The notes: generated by a model from the letters alone, not told the origin. A DNA stretch of 64,000 nt from a gamma proteobacterium HTCC2207 (GCA_905182855.1 CAJJDA010000002.1:1-64000), one strand, 5' to 3'; shown: positions 8,726-18,632, numbered from the stretch's first letter. Numbers and translations: made by a program.

Positions 8726-9667
8726 CTAGTCAAACATGGCACTGATGGATTCTTCATTGCTAATGCGACGAACCGACTCGCCGAGTAGTTTGCCGAGTTG
8801 CAAGGTGCGGATTCTTTTGCACTTCTTGGCTTCATCACTGAGTAGGATGCTGTTGGTAACAACCAGCTCATCTAGGTGTGATTTATTAATATTTTCAATG
8901 GCTCCGCCAGAGAGCACGGCGTGGGTAGAGTACGCGACAACCTTCAACGCACCATTTTTCTTTAGCGCTTCAGCGGCCTTACATAAAGTGCCTGCCGTAT
9001 CGACGATATCATCAACCAGAACACAGGTGCGGCCTTCAACTTCACCAATGATGTTCATGACTTCACTTTGGTTGGATGAGGGACGGCGTTTATCAATAAT
9101 GGCCAGATCACAGCCCAGCTGTTTTGCCACGGCTCGAGCGCGCACGACGCCGCCAACGTCTGGTGAAACCACCAATAGGTTCTTATAGTTTTGACGCTCA
9201 ATATCATCCAGCAACACTGGCGCGCCATAGACGTTATCAACCGTACAGTTGAAAAAGCCCTGAATTTGTTCTGCATGGAGGTCAACAGTGAGTACTCGGT
9301 CAACGCCCGCATTGGAGAGCATGTCGGCAACCACTTTAGCGCTAATAGGGACGCGCGCAGAGCGCACGCGTCGATCTTGGCGAGCATAACCAAAGTAGGG
9401 AACAACCGCGGTGATACGCGCGGCAGATGCGCGGCGTAATGCATCGATCATCAATACCAGTTCCATTAAATTTCGATTAGTGGGTGCGGAGGTCGGTTGG
9501 ACGACAAAAACATCGTGACCGCGGACATTCTCGCGAATCTCGATATTAATTTCACCATCTGAAAACAAAGAGACTAGAGCATCACCGAGCGGAATCCCGA
9601 GTGTCCTTGCGATCTCATTGCCAAGTTCTGGGTTTGCATTCCCAGTGAAGACCATTAATCTTGCCAC
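8726..9667 (-). CDS. prs: Ribose-phosphate pyrophosphokinase
   Basis: PRPP synthetase, which makes phosphoribosyl diphosphate from ribose-5-phosphate and ATP for purine, pyrimidine, histidine and NAD synthesis. Typical sequences are [13 protein letters not shown] at the N-terminus, [10 protein letters not shown] at about residue 95, [13 protein letters not shown] and the PRPP loop [12 protein letters not shown] at about 215. The track starts at ATG 9688, but that codon has no ribosome site and lies only 10 bases from the mature end of tRNA-Gln. GTG 9667 is preceded by CCGGGA, gives 313 residues and yields the family N-terminus MARLMVF, so I prefer it; the ATG remains possible. Confidence 0.96.
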   Translation of the reverse strand: MARLMVFTGNANPELGNEIARTLGIPLGDALVSLFSDGEINIEIRENVRGHDVFVVQPTSAPTNRNLMELVLMIDALRRASAARITAVVPYFGYARQDRRVRSARVPISAKVVADMLSNAGVDRVLTVDLHAEQIQGFFNCTVDNVYGAPVLLDDIERQNYKNLLVVSPDVGGVVRARAVAKQLGCDLAIIDKRRPSSNQSEVMNIIGEVEGRTCVLVDDIVDTAGTLCKAAEALKKNGALKVVAYSTHAVLSGGAIENINKSHLDELVVTNSILLSDEAKKCKRIRTLQLGKLLGESVRRISNEESISAMFD

Positions 9668-9698
9668 GTCATTTTTCCCGGTATTCATAATAAAGATA

Positions 9699-9773
9699 TG
9701 GCTGGGGCGGGAGGATTCGAACCTCCGGTGCCGGGATCAAAACCCGGTGCCTTAACCACTTGGCCACGCCCCA
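9699..9773 (-). tRNA. tRNA-Gln (TTG)
   Basis: A full cloverleaf on the minus strand. Acceptor stem TGGGGCG pairs with CGCCCCA, D-arm contains GCCAAGTGGTTAAGGC, anticodon arm CCGGG-TTTTGAT-CCCGG has anticodon TTG, and the T-arm contains GGTTCGAATCC; G73 and CCA follow. The position between ispE and prs is the same as in Pseudomonas. The 5' end of this tRNA overlaps the last codons and stop of ispE, so RNase P cleavage would trim the ispE message. Confidence 0.96.
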
Positions 9774-10618
9774 GTAAAAAGTTTTCCGAATTGCCGATGC
9801 AATGAGGAGCGATTTGCGCCTCGCGCTACGAACGCATTCCAGTGTTTTGGTACCTTATCGAGCGCCTGTTGGGCCTCAGTTTGGTCTTCAAAGCAGCAAA
9901 ATACACTAGCACCGGTTCCAGTCATCAGCGGGCTGTTGTAATCTTTAAGCCAATCTAGCGCCTGCTTAACCGCTGGATAGAGCTTTTCAACTACAGACTG
10001 ACAGTCGTTCCTGTACTGTACCCCTGAGAGGGCGCGTATTTTGATCGGTGAGGAGTTCCTTGTCAATTGAGGATTGGAAAATATTTCGCCTGTTGCTACT
10101 TGGCATTCCGGTGTGATGACTAAATACCATTGTTCTGGTAACGTCATAGGCGTCAGAAGCTCGCCAATCCCTTCGGCAAAGGCGCTGTTTCCCTGCACAA
10201 AAACGGGGACATCAGCGCCCAAAATACAGCCAGCCTCAGCGAGAGAATTCAACGATAGGCCGCATTCCCACAGCCTATTGAGCCCAATAAGGGTTGTGGC
10301 AGCATTGCTGCTGCCGCCGCCTAGACCCGCGCCCATGGGCAGGACTTTGTCCAGCACAATATCGCAACCTTGGGTACAGCCAGTTTTTTCTTGTAACAGC
10401 CGCGCTGCGCGAATAATTAAGTTATCGTCGGGCAAAACATTGGCGATTTGGGGACTGAGGGTGATTTTGCCGCTGCTATTTGTTTTAAATGTCAGGGTAT
10501 CGCCAAAATCTAACAGCTGAAATAGCGTTTGCAGGTTGTGGTAGCCGTCATCTCGACGACCGGTAATATGTAAAAACAGATTTAGCTTTGCCGGTGATGG
10601 CAGTGTGGCTGAGGGCAT
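9752..10618 (-). CDS. ispE: 4-diphosphocytidyl-2-C-methyl-D-erythritol kinase
   Basis: A 288-residue GHMP kinase of the MEP isoprenoid pathway that phosphorylates CDP-methylerythritol. The N-terminal PSPAKLNLFLHITGRRDDGYHNL carries the substrate-binding Lys, and LPMGAGLGGGSSNAAT at about residues 90-105 is the ATP-binding glycine loop. It is 17 bp downstream of lolB. The final codons (GCG TGG CCA AGT GGT TAA) lie inside the tRNA-Gln gene, so the protein ends with a tRNA-encoded AWPSG tail. The rest of the domain is complete, so the enzyme should be active. Confidence 0.95.
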   Translation of the reverse strand: MPSATLPSPAKLNLFLHITGRRDDGYHNLQTLFQLLDFGDTLTFKTNSSGKITLSPQIANVLPDDNLIIRAARLLQEKTGCTQGCDIVLDKVLPMGAGLGGGSSNAATTLIGLNRLWECGLSLNSLAEAGCILGADVPVFVQGNSAFAEGIGELLTPMTLPEQWYLVITPECQVATGEIFSNPQLTRNSSPIKIRALSGVQYRNDCQSVVEKLYPAVKQALDWLKDYNSPLMTGTGASVFCCFEDQTEAQQALDKVPKHWNAFVARGANRSSLHRQFGKLFTGAWPSG

Positions 10619-10635
10619 GATGTCTAAGCTGCTCG

Positions 10636-11232
10636 CTAGTTGTCTGGAAAGCTCCAGCGCGATATTACCAGTTTAAAGGAGTGGCCCCCATGTTGGCCGA
10701 TAATTTTTCTCGGCAAGGTACCCTCAGGTGTCAGGCTATAACGTGAAAATGCCAGTTGCCATCCAGCCTGCGTAAAACTTGCCGCGGTGCCATTTGCTGT
10801 TGTGACTAAGTTATAGGATTCGCTTTTATGCGGAGAGGGCAACCCTCGTGCCCACCAGCTCAGGGCGTCTACGGGAATGGGAACACCGGTAAGCTGTATC
10901 GCCAGCTGATCGGGTAGGCCGGTGTAAAGCTGATTGTCCTGGCGAAGCTGAGCCATCGTGCTGTTGCCAATGAGAGTCGCGCTGCCGGCACCCAAGGGTC
11001 CTGTGAGGGACAGCTGATACTGCTGCTGATTTTGTGACCAACGCAGATTAGCGCTACCGCCCTGATTTGCCGATTTAAACCCGAGCTTTCCCTGCAACTG
11101 CCATTGATGCAGCTGACTCACTAGCCTACTGTGCCCTTGCCAGTCAACTACCTCTGGGGTAACTCTAGGCTGCACACTGCAGCCGGTAAGCAAAAGAATC
11201 GCCAACGCTGCGCTGCACAGAGCTAGTTTCAT
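10636..11232 (-). CDS. lolB: Outer-membrane lipoprotein insertion protein LolB
   Basis: A 198-residue lipoprotein with signal peptide and lipobox LLTGC (Cys at about 18). LolB accepts lipoproteins from LolA and inserts them into the outer membrane. The WQLQGKLGFKS stretch, LSLTGPLGAGSATLIGN and the ALSWWARGLPSP motif fit the LolB fold. It overlaps the upstream tetratricopeptide gene by four bases (ATGA), which implies translational coupling, and precedes ispE, the common lolB-ispE order. Confidence 0.92.
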   Translation of the reverse strand: MKLALCSAALAILLLTGCSVQPRVTPEVVDWQGHSRLVSQLHQWQLQGKLGFKSANQGGSANLRWSQNQQQYQLSLTGPLGAGSATLIGNSTMAQLRQDNQLYTGLPDQLAIQLTGVPIPVDALSWWARGLPSPHKSESYNLVTTANGTAASFTQAGWQLAFSRYSLTPEGTLPRKIIGQHGGHSFKLVISRWSFPDN

Positions 11233-12998
11233 GGCTGAGATTCCGTACCTATGATGTCAGCGCCAAGACGCTGCATGGTCGAGACAATCGTCTTATGACC
11301 CTGAGACTGCTGTAATCCTTTGGTCCAGGTTTCAAGGGCGTCAGCTTTTTCGCCCAGTGCCCAGAGTACCTCGCCTAGGTGCGCAGCAATTTCAGGATCG
11401 GGCATGATGCTAATGGCTTTTTTAAGATGCACCAGAGCCTGAGCCAACTCGCCCATCTGAAAGAGTACCCAGCCCATGCTATCAATCGTTGCAGGATCAC
11501 CGGGATTGAGGAGATAGGCACGCTTAATAAGAGTATGTGCCTCATCCAGCCGGTCGGTGTGCAAAATCATGGTGTAGCCCAACGCGTTCAGAGCGGTGGC
11601 ATTGTTTTGATCTTGAGCGATAAGTGCGCGCAGGTCCTGTTCTGCCAAAGCAAAGTTATTATCCTGTTCTGCAACCATTGAGCGGGCGTACAGCAATTGC
11701 GCATCGTTGGGGAACGCGTCGAGGCCGGCGGTGAGAATTGACAGCGCCAGATCTGTCTGCTGGGCGCTAATCAGTAAGTTTGATTCTACTTGAAACAGCT
11801 CCACAGCCAGATCTGGGCGCTCTTTACGCTGTCGCTGCAGATATTGCCGGGCGGCTGTCAGGCCATTGTGTTGAGCGAGAAGCGAGGTGAGGCGTGCCGC
11901 CGCCGAGAGATAATTGCGGCCAAAGCGAACCTCACGATAATGTCCTAATGCCGCGGCCATATTGCCTTTACGCTCGGCTATGCCGCCCAGATGAAACTGG
12001 GCGTCCGCTCTGAGGTTGGGTTTACTGGAGGCCTGGGTAAACAGCTCAACGGACTCTTCTATCTGCCCCTGATTAAGCAGCAACAGGGCCAGAAGGAAAT
12101 TATTTTCTTGATCAGCGGGGTCTTGCTTGTGCAGTATTTCAAACTGTTCGATTGCCATAGGGCGATCAGTCATAGTCAAAAATCGCGCATATTGGAGACG
12201 CAAACTTCTATTAGATGGCTTGCGGCTCAGAGTTTCTTCAACCAGCCGCAATGCGTCTTCGATACGGTCTTGCTGTTGCAGTAATTGGGCCAAAAGCAAT
12301 GTCGCGCGCTGGTCGTCGGGCATGATGTCTAAAAATGCTCTGGCAGTCTGTTCTGCGTCGGCAAGCTGCCCATTGTCGCGGTGAAGTATGGCGACGGCCA
12401 GCAGGATTGCCGGCTGCTTGTCACTCGGTAGTTCGAGCCGCTGATAGGCCGCAATTAGCGCCTGAATCTGCATACTTTGATCGTCGTTTAAGGGGCCTTT
12501 ATAGATCGAGGTAACGGCTAAAAAGGCGTCGAGGTCGCCTTCATTTCGATATAACCAATAGGCATGGGGCAGTGCGCCTAGCGCGTCATCGAGTATGCCG
12601 TAGGCCTGCAGCGCTGCATTTTGTGACTCTGGGTTGTTGGGTTCCACGTCTACCCAGAGCCGTGCCATTTCCAGGGCAGCGCCATGATCGCGCAAATGAC
12701 TGGCGACACGTCCGGCCATTTCTATCACGCCAGCGTCAAGAGTCTGACGGGCCTGCTTAAGATATGCTGGCAGAGCCACATCAAAGGCGCTACGCGTCAA
12801 TGCCACATCGCCAACCAACAGATCGTATAGCGTATCGCCAGTGAAGGAAGTTACCGCCATCTTCGCAGGCTCATTAGGGGCAGTTACGGTAATAACTTCA
12901 GTTGCGGGCGCTTTTTTACTTGCCAGCTGGGGGGTCGCAGTACAGGCGGCCAGGAGCAAAAAAGTCGTTAACAGTATGTAACGTTGCGGTGTATTCAT
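11229..12998 (-). CDS. Tetratricopeptide-repeat lipoprotein upstream of lolB
   Basis: A roughly 589-residue protein made of many TPR units (for example QIEESVELFTQASSKPN, FALAEQDLRALIAQDQNN, GELAQALVHLKKAISIMPD). The ATG at 12998 gives a lipoprotein signal MNTPQRYILLTTFLLLAAC; the longer ORF of the track adds 26 residues with no ribosome site and would bury it. Pseudomonas has a comparable TPR lipoprotein next to lolB and hemA. It probably works at the outer membrane as a scaffold for envelope assembly; exact partners are unknown. It is divergent from hemA and overlaps lolB by four bases. Confidence 0.85.
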   Translation of the reverse strand: MNTPQRYILLTTFLLLAACTATPQLASKKAPATEVITVTAPNEPAKMAVTSFTGDTLYDLLVGDVALTRSAFDVALPAYLKQARQTLDAGVIEMAGRVASHLRDHGAALEMARLWVDVEPNNPESQNAALQAYGILDDALGALPHAYWLYRNEGDLDAFLAVTSIYKGPLNDDQSMQIQALIAAYQRLELPSDKQPAILLAVAILHRDNGQLADAEQTARAFLDIMPDDQRATLLLAQLLQQQDRIEDALRLVEETLSRKPSNRSLRLQYARFLTMTDRPMAIEQFEILHKQDPADQENNFLLALLLLNQGQIEESVELFTQASSKPNLRADAQFHLGGIAERKGNMAAALGHYREVRFGRNYLSAAARLTSLLAQHNGLTAARQYLQRQRKERPDLAVELFQVESNLLISAQQTDLALSILTAGLDAFPNDAQLLYARSMVAEQDNNFALAEQDLRALIAQDQNNATALNALGYTMILHTDRLDEAHTLIKRAYLLNPGDPATIDSMGWVLFQMGELAQALVHLKKAISIMPDPEIAAHLGEVLWALGEKADALETWTKGLQQSQGHKTIVSTMQRLGADIIGTESQP

Positions 12999-13158
12999 AG
13001 AATCATTTTCAAGGATACTGAACATTAAGACAATGACAATTATTAAAGTTTTGGCCTTTGTGTCGATTTCGCCCAAATCATTTTCTTACGATGCCACATT
13101 CCAGCGGCAGAGTCGTGTAAAATCGCTAACTAACAATCATTAATACGTACCAACCAAA

Positions 13159-14412
13159 ATGGGCATTTTAGCATTCGGCATCAGTCACAAATCAGCCTCG
13201 GTAGATCTCCGTGGCCAGATCGCCTTTGCCCCGGAAATAGTGGTGCAGACCCTTAAGACTGCGCGGGTCAGTCTGGAAGTCGAAGAGATCGCCCTGCTGT
13301 CGACCTGCAATCGGACCGAGATTTATCTCCAGGGCGATGTTAGCGACCAGCAATTATTAGAGTGGTTAGCCAGCTCTAAAGGAATTGAGCTTACTCTATT
13401 GGAGTCTTGCTTTTACTGCCATCGTGGTGAGGACGCGATCAGACATATGATGCGTGTAGCCAGTGGCCTGGACTCATTAGTCTTGGGTGAGCCGCAAATC
13501 TTTGGCCAAATTAAATCGGCCTATGCAGTGGGGCGTGAGGCTGGAACCGTCGCCATCTATCTTAATCAGGCTTTTCAACAAGCCTTTTCAGCGGCTAAAA
13601 GAGTACGTTCTGAAACCGCTATTGGTCAAAATCCAGTCTCCGTGGCCTATGCGTCGGTAAGTTTGGCCGAACAGATCTTTACCGATCTTCATAGTGCCCA
13701 TGCCCTGTTAATTGGTGCGGGTGAAACAATTGAATTGGTCGCACGGCATCTTAAAGAAAAAAACATTGGTCAGATTACCGTGGCCAATCGAACATTGAAT
13801 CGGGCGCAGGAATTGGCGGCAAACTTTTCGGCTGAAGCTATATTGTTGTCTGATATTCCTGACGTTCTGCACCGGTCAGATATCGTAATATCTTCGACCG
13901 CCAGCCAGCTGCCTATCTTGGGTAAAGGCGCCGTGGAAGCGGCGCTTAAAAAACGTAAGCACAAGCCTATGTTTATGGTGGATATTGCCGTCCCCAGAGA
14001 TATCGAAGCGCAGGTGGAAGAGCTTGCCGATGTCTATTTGTATTCAGTCGATGATCTTGAAGAAGTCATTCAGGACAATATGCGCGCACGACAGGTAGCC
14101 GCGGATTTAGGGCAGACGATTATTGATCAGGAGGTGCGATCCTGGACTAAGCAGCAGCGTGCACTGGCTGCGGTCGATACGATTAAAGCCTTTCGTGACC
14201 ACGTAGAAATTATTCGAGATGGAGAGATTGAAAAAGCCCATAGCGCCTTGGAGCGCGGTCAGAATGCGGCTGAGGTGATTAACACCTTAGCGCGTAATCT
14301 CACCAATAAACTGCTGCATAAACCGACCACCAAATTAAAGCAAGCCGGCGAAGAGGGACGTGACGATACGATTCATGTCGCTCATGAGCTGTTTGATTTA
14401 AACAAAAAATAA
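13159..14412 (+). CDS. hemA: Glutamyl-tRNA reductase
   Basis: A 417-residue enzyme that reduces glutamyl-tRNA-Glu to glutamate-1-semialdehyde, the first step of heme synthesis. Visible signatures: GISHKSASVDLRGQIAF, STCNRTEIYL containing the catalytic Cys at about residue 50, GLDSLVLGEPQIFGQIK and GAGETIELVARHL in the NADPH-binding domain. The long C-terminal dimerisation helix is present. It is read divergently from the TPR lipoprotein gene and 12 bp ahead of prfA, as in many gammaproteobacteria. Confidence 0.97.
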   Translation: MGILAFGISHKSASVDLRGQIAFAPEIVVQTLKTARVSLEVEEIALLSTCNRTEIYLQGDVSDQQLLEWLASSKGIELTLLESCFYCHRGEDAIRHMMRVASGLDSLVLGEPQIFGQIKSAYAVGREAGTVAIYLNQAFQQAFSAAKRVRSETAIGQNPVSVAYASVSLAEQIFTDLHSAHALLIGAGETIELVARHLKEKNIGQITVANRTLNRAQELAANFSAEAILLSDIPDVLHRSDIVISSTASQLPILGKGAVEAALKKRKHKPMFMVDIAVPRDIEAQVEELADVYLYSVDDLEEVIQDNMRARQVAADLGQTIIDQEVRSWTKQQRALAAVDTIKAFRDHVEIIRDGEIEKAHSALERGQNAAEVINTLARNLTNKLLHKPTTKLKQAGEEGRDDTIHVAHELFDLNKK

Positions 14413-14424
14413 CCAAGGGTTCGA

Positions 14425-15507
14425 ATGAAAGCATCGATACTGAGCAAATTAGATAATCTGTCTGAGCGCTACGAGGAAGTTGGTGCGCTACTAAGTGATC
14501 CAGATATTATTGGCGATCAGAACAAATTTAGAGAACTGTCCAAGGAGTATGCCGAACTTGAACCATTGGTGAAGTGCTATCAAAGCTACCAGCAAGTGCT
14601 TGAGGGTATTTTCGATGCTAAACAGCTGCTGAAAGATCCAGACCCCGACATGCGTGCCATGGCCCAAGAGGAGCTAAAAGACGGTGAGGGACAGCAATCT
14701 GAGTTGGAGGTGGATCTTCAAACCCTGTTGTTACCTAAAGATCCCAATGATGATAAAAATGTATTTTTGGAAATCCGTGCCGGCACAGGGGGAGACGAGG
14801 CGGCCATTTTCTCTGGCGACCTGTTTCGCATGTACAGCAAGTTTGCCGAAACCCAGCGTTGGAAAATTGAAGTTATTAGCGAAAATCGCGGTGACCATGG
14901 TGGCTACAAAGAAATCATCGCGCGGGTAGTGGGGCGGGGTGTGTACTCAAAGCTCAAGTTCGAATCCGGCGCCCATCGTGTCCAGCGAGTTCCGGAAACG
15001 GAGTCTCAGGGCCGTGTCCATACCTCTGCCTGCACCGTTGCTATTATGGCTGAGGCGGATGAACAAGATGCCATCGAAATTAATAAGGGCGACCTGCGTG
15101 TCGATACCTTTCGTGCCTCTGGCTCTGGTGGTCAGCATGTCAACAAAACGGATTCTGCTATTCGTCTGACTCACCTTCCCACGGGGATGGTGGTGGAATG
15201 TCAGGACGAACGTTCACAGCATAAGAATCGCGCCAAGGCGATGTCTGTTTTGCAGGCCCGTTTAAATGCTATGCAGGACGATGCTGTTGCCAAAGAACAG
15301 TCAGACCAGCGCAAAAGTCTGGTCGGCAGCGGTGATCGCTCTGAGCGCATTCGAACCTATAATTTTCCTCAGGGGCGGCTGACAGACCATCGTATTAATC
15401 TCACTCTGTACAAACTGTCTGAGGTGATGGAGGGTTCGTTGACTGATGTGGTTCAGCCTCTGGTCAATGAGTTTCACGCTGAGCAGCTAGCGTCCCTGGC
15501 GGACTAG
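14425..15507 (+). CDS. prfA: Peptide chain release factor 1
   Basis: A 360-residue class I release factor that reads UAA and UAG. The tripeptide [17 protein letters not shown] region precedes the catalytic GGQ in [19 protein letters not shown] at about residue 235; the anticodon-mimic PxT motif (PETE here, about residue 189) follows the family context. Typical length for RF1. It sits between hemA and prmC, and PrmC methylates its GGQ glutamine, so the operon pairs enzyme and substrate. Confidence 0.97.
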   Translation: MKASILSKLDNLSERYEEVGALLSDPDIIGDQNKFRELSKEYAELEPLVKCYQSYQQVLEGIFDAKQLLKDPDPDMRAMAQEELKDGEGQQSELEVDLQTLLLPKDPNDDKNVFLEIRAGTGGDEAAIFSGDLFRMYSKFAETQRWKIEVISENRGDHGGYKEIIARVVGRGVYSKLKFESGAHRVQRVPETESQGRVHTSACTVAIMAEADEQDAIEINKGDLRVDTFRASGSGGQHVNKTDSAIRLTHLPTGMVVECQDERSQHKNRAKAMSVLQARLNAMQDDAVAKEQSDQRKSLVGSGDRSERIRTYNFPQGRLTDHRINLTLYKLSEVMEGSLTDVVQPLVNEFHAEQLASLAD

Positions 15508-15511
15508 CCCC

Positions 15512-16342
15512 GTGACTATATTTGCGCTGCTGCAGCGCAGCGCTGAGCTTGTCGCCAGCGACAGTGCGCTGCTCGATACAGAATTGCTGCTATGCCGTGC
15601 TTTGGGCGTCGACAGAGCCTACTTAAAAACCTGGCCAGATCGGTGGCCGAACACTGAGCAGTTAAACGCTTTTCATGGGTATTTTCAGCGCCGACTAAGG
15701 GGTGAGCCGATCGCTTATATTTTGGGTTGGCAGGGCTTTTGGAGTCTTGAGCTCAAAGTCTCAGCACACACTTTAATTCCCCGCCCGGAAACCGAACTAT
15801 TGGTCGAGACCGCTCTGGCCTTATTGCTACCACAACAGGCTTCTGTGTTGGATCTAGGTACAGGGACCGGTGCTATTGCGCTGGCGTTAGCCACCGAGCG
15901 CAGCACCTGGACGCTGACCGCCCTAGATGTTGAGCCCCTGGCGGTAGCCTTAGCGGAAGAGAATCGGGCTAATCACAGTTTGGATAATGTCAGAGTACTG
16001 CAGAGCAATTGGTTCAGCTCATTGCCGGCGGTCAAATTTGATCTCATTGTCAGTAATCCGCCATATATTGAAAACAACGATCCGCATCTATCCCAGGGCG
16101 ATGTCCGATTTGAGCCGGCCTCGGCACTAGTGTCTGGGTCTCAAGGATTGGATGATGTAATTCTGCTGGTGGCTCAAAGCGTCGGGTTTTTAGTGCTCAA
16201 TGGCTGGCTATTGGTTGAGCATGGCTGCGAACAGGGCGATGCCGTTAGAGCGCTATTTGCCAAGGCCGGATTTCACGCTATTGAAACGCGTCAGGACTAC
16301 AACAAGTTGGACCGGATTACCCTAGGGCAGTTGCAGGGTTAA
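15512..16342 (+). CDS. prmC: Peptide chain release factor N5-glutamine methyltransferase
   Basis: A 276-residue SAM-dependent methyltransferase that modifies the Gln of the release-factor GGQ motif. The SAM-binding VLDLGTGTGAIALALA lies at about residues 113-128 and the catalytic NPPY motif in VSNPPYIEN at about 184. It starts at GTG four bases after the prfA stop, consistent with coupling. Its 3' end overlaps the convergent MATE gene by 26 bp. Confidence 0.96.
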   Translation: MTIFALLQRSAELVASDSALLDTELLLCRALGVDRAYLKTWPDRWPNTEQLNAFHGYFQRRLRGEPIAYILGWQGFWSLELKVSAHTLIPRPETELLVETALALLLPQQASVLDLGTGTGAIALALATERSTWTLTALDVEPLAVALAEENRANHSLDNVRVLQSNWFSSLPAVKFDLIVSNPPYIENNDPHLSQGDVRFEPASALVSGSQGLDDVILLVAQSVGFLVLNGWLLVEHGCEQGDAVRALFAKAGFHAIETRQDYNKLDRITLGQLQG

Positions 16343-17723
16343 GCGACTCGTCGAGCGTTGCAATAGCTTTCTTTGAAACGAAATTCCATCGGTACAGCAT
16401 CATCAGGCTGGCTAGACTGGCGGCGATAACCAGTCCGGTCCAAAAACCATACACGCCTATAGGTTCGCCCCAAACATCTGTTAGAGCCAAACTATAGGCA
16501 ATGGGAAAGGCAATGACCCAAAAGGCGACTATTTGAATCAACAGTGGCACTCGAGCATCTTTGTAGCCACGCAATGCGCCACTAGTTGCTATTTGTAGCG
16601 AGTCGAAACAGCCCAGTGCTGCGGAGAAGAAGAATAGGCTGGCAGCGATTATCTGTACATCCGGTTCGGAGCTGAACATCTGCGCAAAATCATGACGCAA
16701 AACAATCTTTAGGCTACCCAATATTAGTGCCAGCGCAAAGACCAATTTAAAGCCGGTCAGGCAAATCTGCCTCGCCTCGCGCGGATCTTTGCGCCCCTGG
16801 GCGTGGGACACCTTAATCGTTAAGGCCTGACCCAGGCCTAGGGGAATCATATAGGCCAAGGAATCTAAGTTGTTTGTGATCGCATGAGCACCGAGCACAT
16901 TGGCTCCCAAATGGGCGATCATCATGGGAATGATGGCAAAGAAGCCGACTTCCGCCGCAATCATTAGGGCGATGGGTATCCCCAGTCGGAGAATGCCCGC
17001 AATTGCAGTGGCGCTTGGCCCCGAGAACTGCTGATAGAGTTTTAGACGTTTCATATTGCCGGCATAGCGCCCATAGGCCGCCATAGAGAGTAGTAAAAAG
17101 GTCATGACTACCGTGGTTGCCCAGGCCGCCCCTATGCCGCCCATTGTAGGAAAACCGAGTTTGCCGAATACTAGAATGTAGTCGAGGATGCCATTGAGAA
17201 TAAAGGCCATACCGTTAAAAATCATCACAGGTCTGATATCGCCGACGCCCTCAAAGGTGCTACGAAAGGCAAAAAAAGCCGGAAACATAAACCCAGTAAT
17301 AAGGTAGGGAAGCAGATACCCGCGCGCGATGCGATAGACCTCTGGAGAAATATCTAAGCTGCCCAAGAGCAAAACGCCTAGCAGTATTGCGCCACAGACA
17401 GCGATACTCATTGGGATCGAGAGCCACAGCGCCTGCTGAAATTGAAAGCGCACTTTTTCCGGCTGGCCGGCTCCCCAAAAGTTACCAATAATGGGGCTGT
17501 TGCCAATCATAATACCAATCACTAGCAGGCTGATCATAGCCCAGATACTGCCACCCAACTGCAGCGCCGCCAGTGTGTCGGCACTGACCTGGCCGGCCAT
17601 ATAAATATCGGTCACGGTCATACCAACCACGGCCAGCTGTCCAAGCATCAGTGGCCCGGCTAGGCGCAAGAGATCACCAACGTTTTGCGCAAACGTAGGC
17701 TTTTTTTGAGGGTTAGGAGTCAT
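16317..17723 (-). CDS. MATE-family efflux transporter (NorM-like)
   Basis: A multidrug and toxin extrusion protein with about twelve membrane helices in two MatE halves. Features are GPLMLGQLAVVGMTVTDIYMAG near the N-terminus and the LGIPIALMIAAEVGFFAI stretch in the second half. These inner-membrane pumps export cationic drugs against Na+ or H+. The track starts at TTG 17774; the ATG at 17723 (MTPNPQKKPT) is closer to family length, though neither start has a strong ribosome site. The gene is convergent with prmC and overlaps its end. Confidence 0.88.
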   Translation of the reverse strand: MTPNPQKKPTFAQNVGDLLRLAGPLMLGQLAVVGMTVTDIYMAGQVSADTLAALQLGGSIWAMISLLVIGIMIGNSPIIGNFWGAGQPEKVRFQFQQALWLSIPMSIAVCGAILLGVLLLGSLDISPEVYRIARGYLLPYLITGFMFPAFFAFRSTFEGVGDIRPVMIFNGMAFILNGILDYILVFGKLGFPTMGGIGAAWATTVVMTFLLLSMAAYGRYAGNMKRLKLYQQFSGPSATAIAGILRLGIPIALMIAAEVGFFAIIPMMIAHLGANVLGAHAITNNLDSLAYMIPLGLGQALTIKVSHAQGRKDPREARQICLTGFKLVFALALILGSLKIVLRHDFAQMFSSEPDVQIIAASLFFFSAALGCFDSLQIATSGALRGYKDARVPLLIQIVAFWVIAFPIAYSLALTDVWGEPIGVYGFWTGLVIAASLASLMMLYRWNFVSKKAIATLDESLNPATALG

Positions 17724-17884
17724 TACTTTGCTATATATTGGCGTAACTTCATTCTGGTCGAATGTCTGCGTCAAAGAAAGCTAAATTTCATTGGTGCCAC
17801 TTAGTTCCATTAAATAGGCATTTTCTCCAAGCGTTGCACTCAGATTCTCAAGCTGACACGGCGGTTAAGTAAGAAATAGTAACT

Positions 17885-18529
17885 ATGCAGCAACTTATCA
17901 GATGTTATCGTCTGTTGGTCGTAAGGCTAAAGTGTATTGATTAGTTGTGGCTATGGGCGTTTCAGCTCTATCTGGCGCCGATCTTTCTGGCCGTGGCGGT
18001 GACTAAATTTTCTAATTTTGACGATATGGTGGCCTGGTTTGGAAATGCAGATTCGGGCCTTGGCCTGCCCATGCCAGTATGGCCGCTAGTGCTGAGCTGT
18101 TGGGTGGCGCTGCACGTTACTTGGTTTGACGACCCGCTTGTTTGTTATTGCGCTAATTTTTACCATGCGGGTTGTCATGGGTACATCGCGCTGGGACAAA
18201 GGCTGGTTTGCAATAGCCCCGGAAGATCCCGTCACGTAACGTAGTTTGAAAAATAGCGAGAGAGTCCGTCAGCGTGTCAGTGCTGCAAAACGTATTTTAC
18301 GCCAACATGGAAACTATGACTGGCTAAGGGAGAAGGGCAATTTGCTTGTTCTCAATAATGGTATTGAATTTGCGGCTACCTATTTGATCATGTTGTTGAG
18401 CTTAATTTTTACTGGCGATGGCCGTTGAGTGAGTTTGGATTGCTGGCTAGGCCGAAGACTTGGCAAAGAGCTCTGTTAGATGAGGTATTTAGGCGCTATT
18501 GGGGAGGCTCTATTAATGTCAGCGAGTAA
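17885..18529 (+). pseudogene. Decayed DoxX-family (HvfX-like) membrane protein gene
   Basis: Not an intact ORF, but translated pieces line up in order with a DoxX-family protein. Frame 1 from ATG 17885 gives an N-terminal helix, a TAG at codon 20 (17942), then YLAPIFLAVAVTKFSNFDD and WFGNADSGLGLPMP. After about 18112 homology moves to another frame (FTMRVVMGTSRWDKGWFAIA), hits a TAA at 18237, and resumes as HGNYDWLREKG and LNNGIEFAATYLIMLLSLIF. A last shift near 18420 leads to a tail ending at 18529. At least one nonsense codon, two shifts and a second stop show real decay, not a single error. The 3' limit is uncertain. Confidence 0.75.
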
Positions 18530-18632
18530 TTAACAAGTCTGCTACACTCCGCGCCATTCGCGGGAAAACGAAGACCCGAATAAGGGCTGGTTTTCGCACA
18601 TAACCAATTGTTAACTACTGTGTAGACATGCT

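Noticed and set aside
8736-9444. ORFs of 129 and 150 residues opposite or out of frame with prs
   Set aside because: Shadows of prs; products have no recognisable domain.
10074-10520. 148-residue ORF opposite ispE
   Set aside because: Antisense shadow of a clear gene without motifs.
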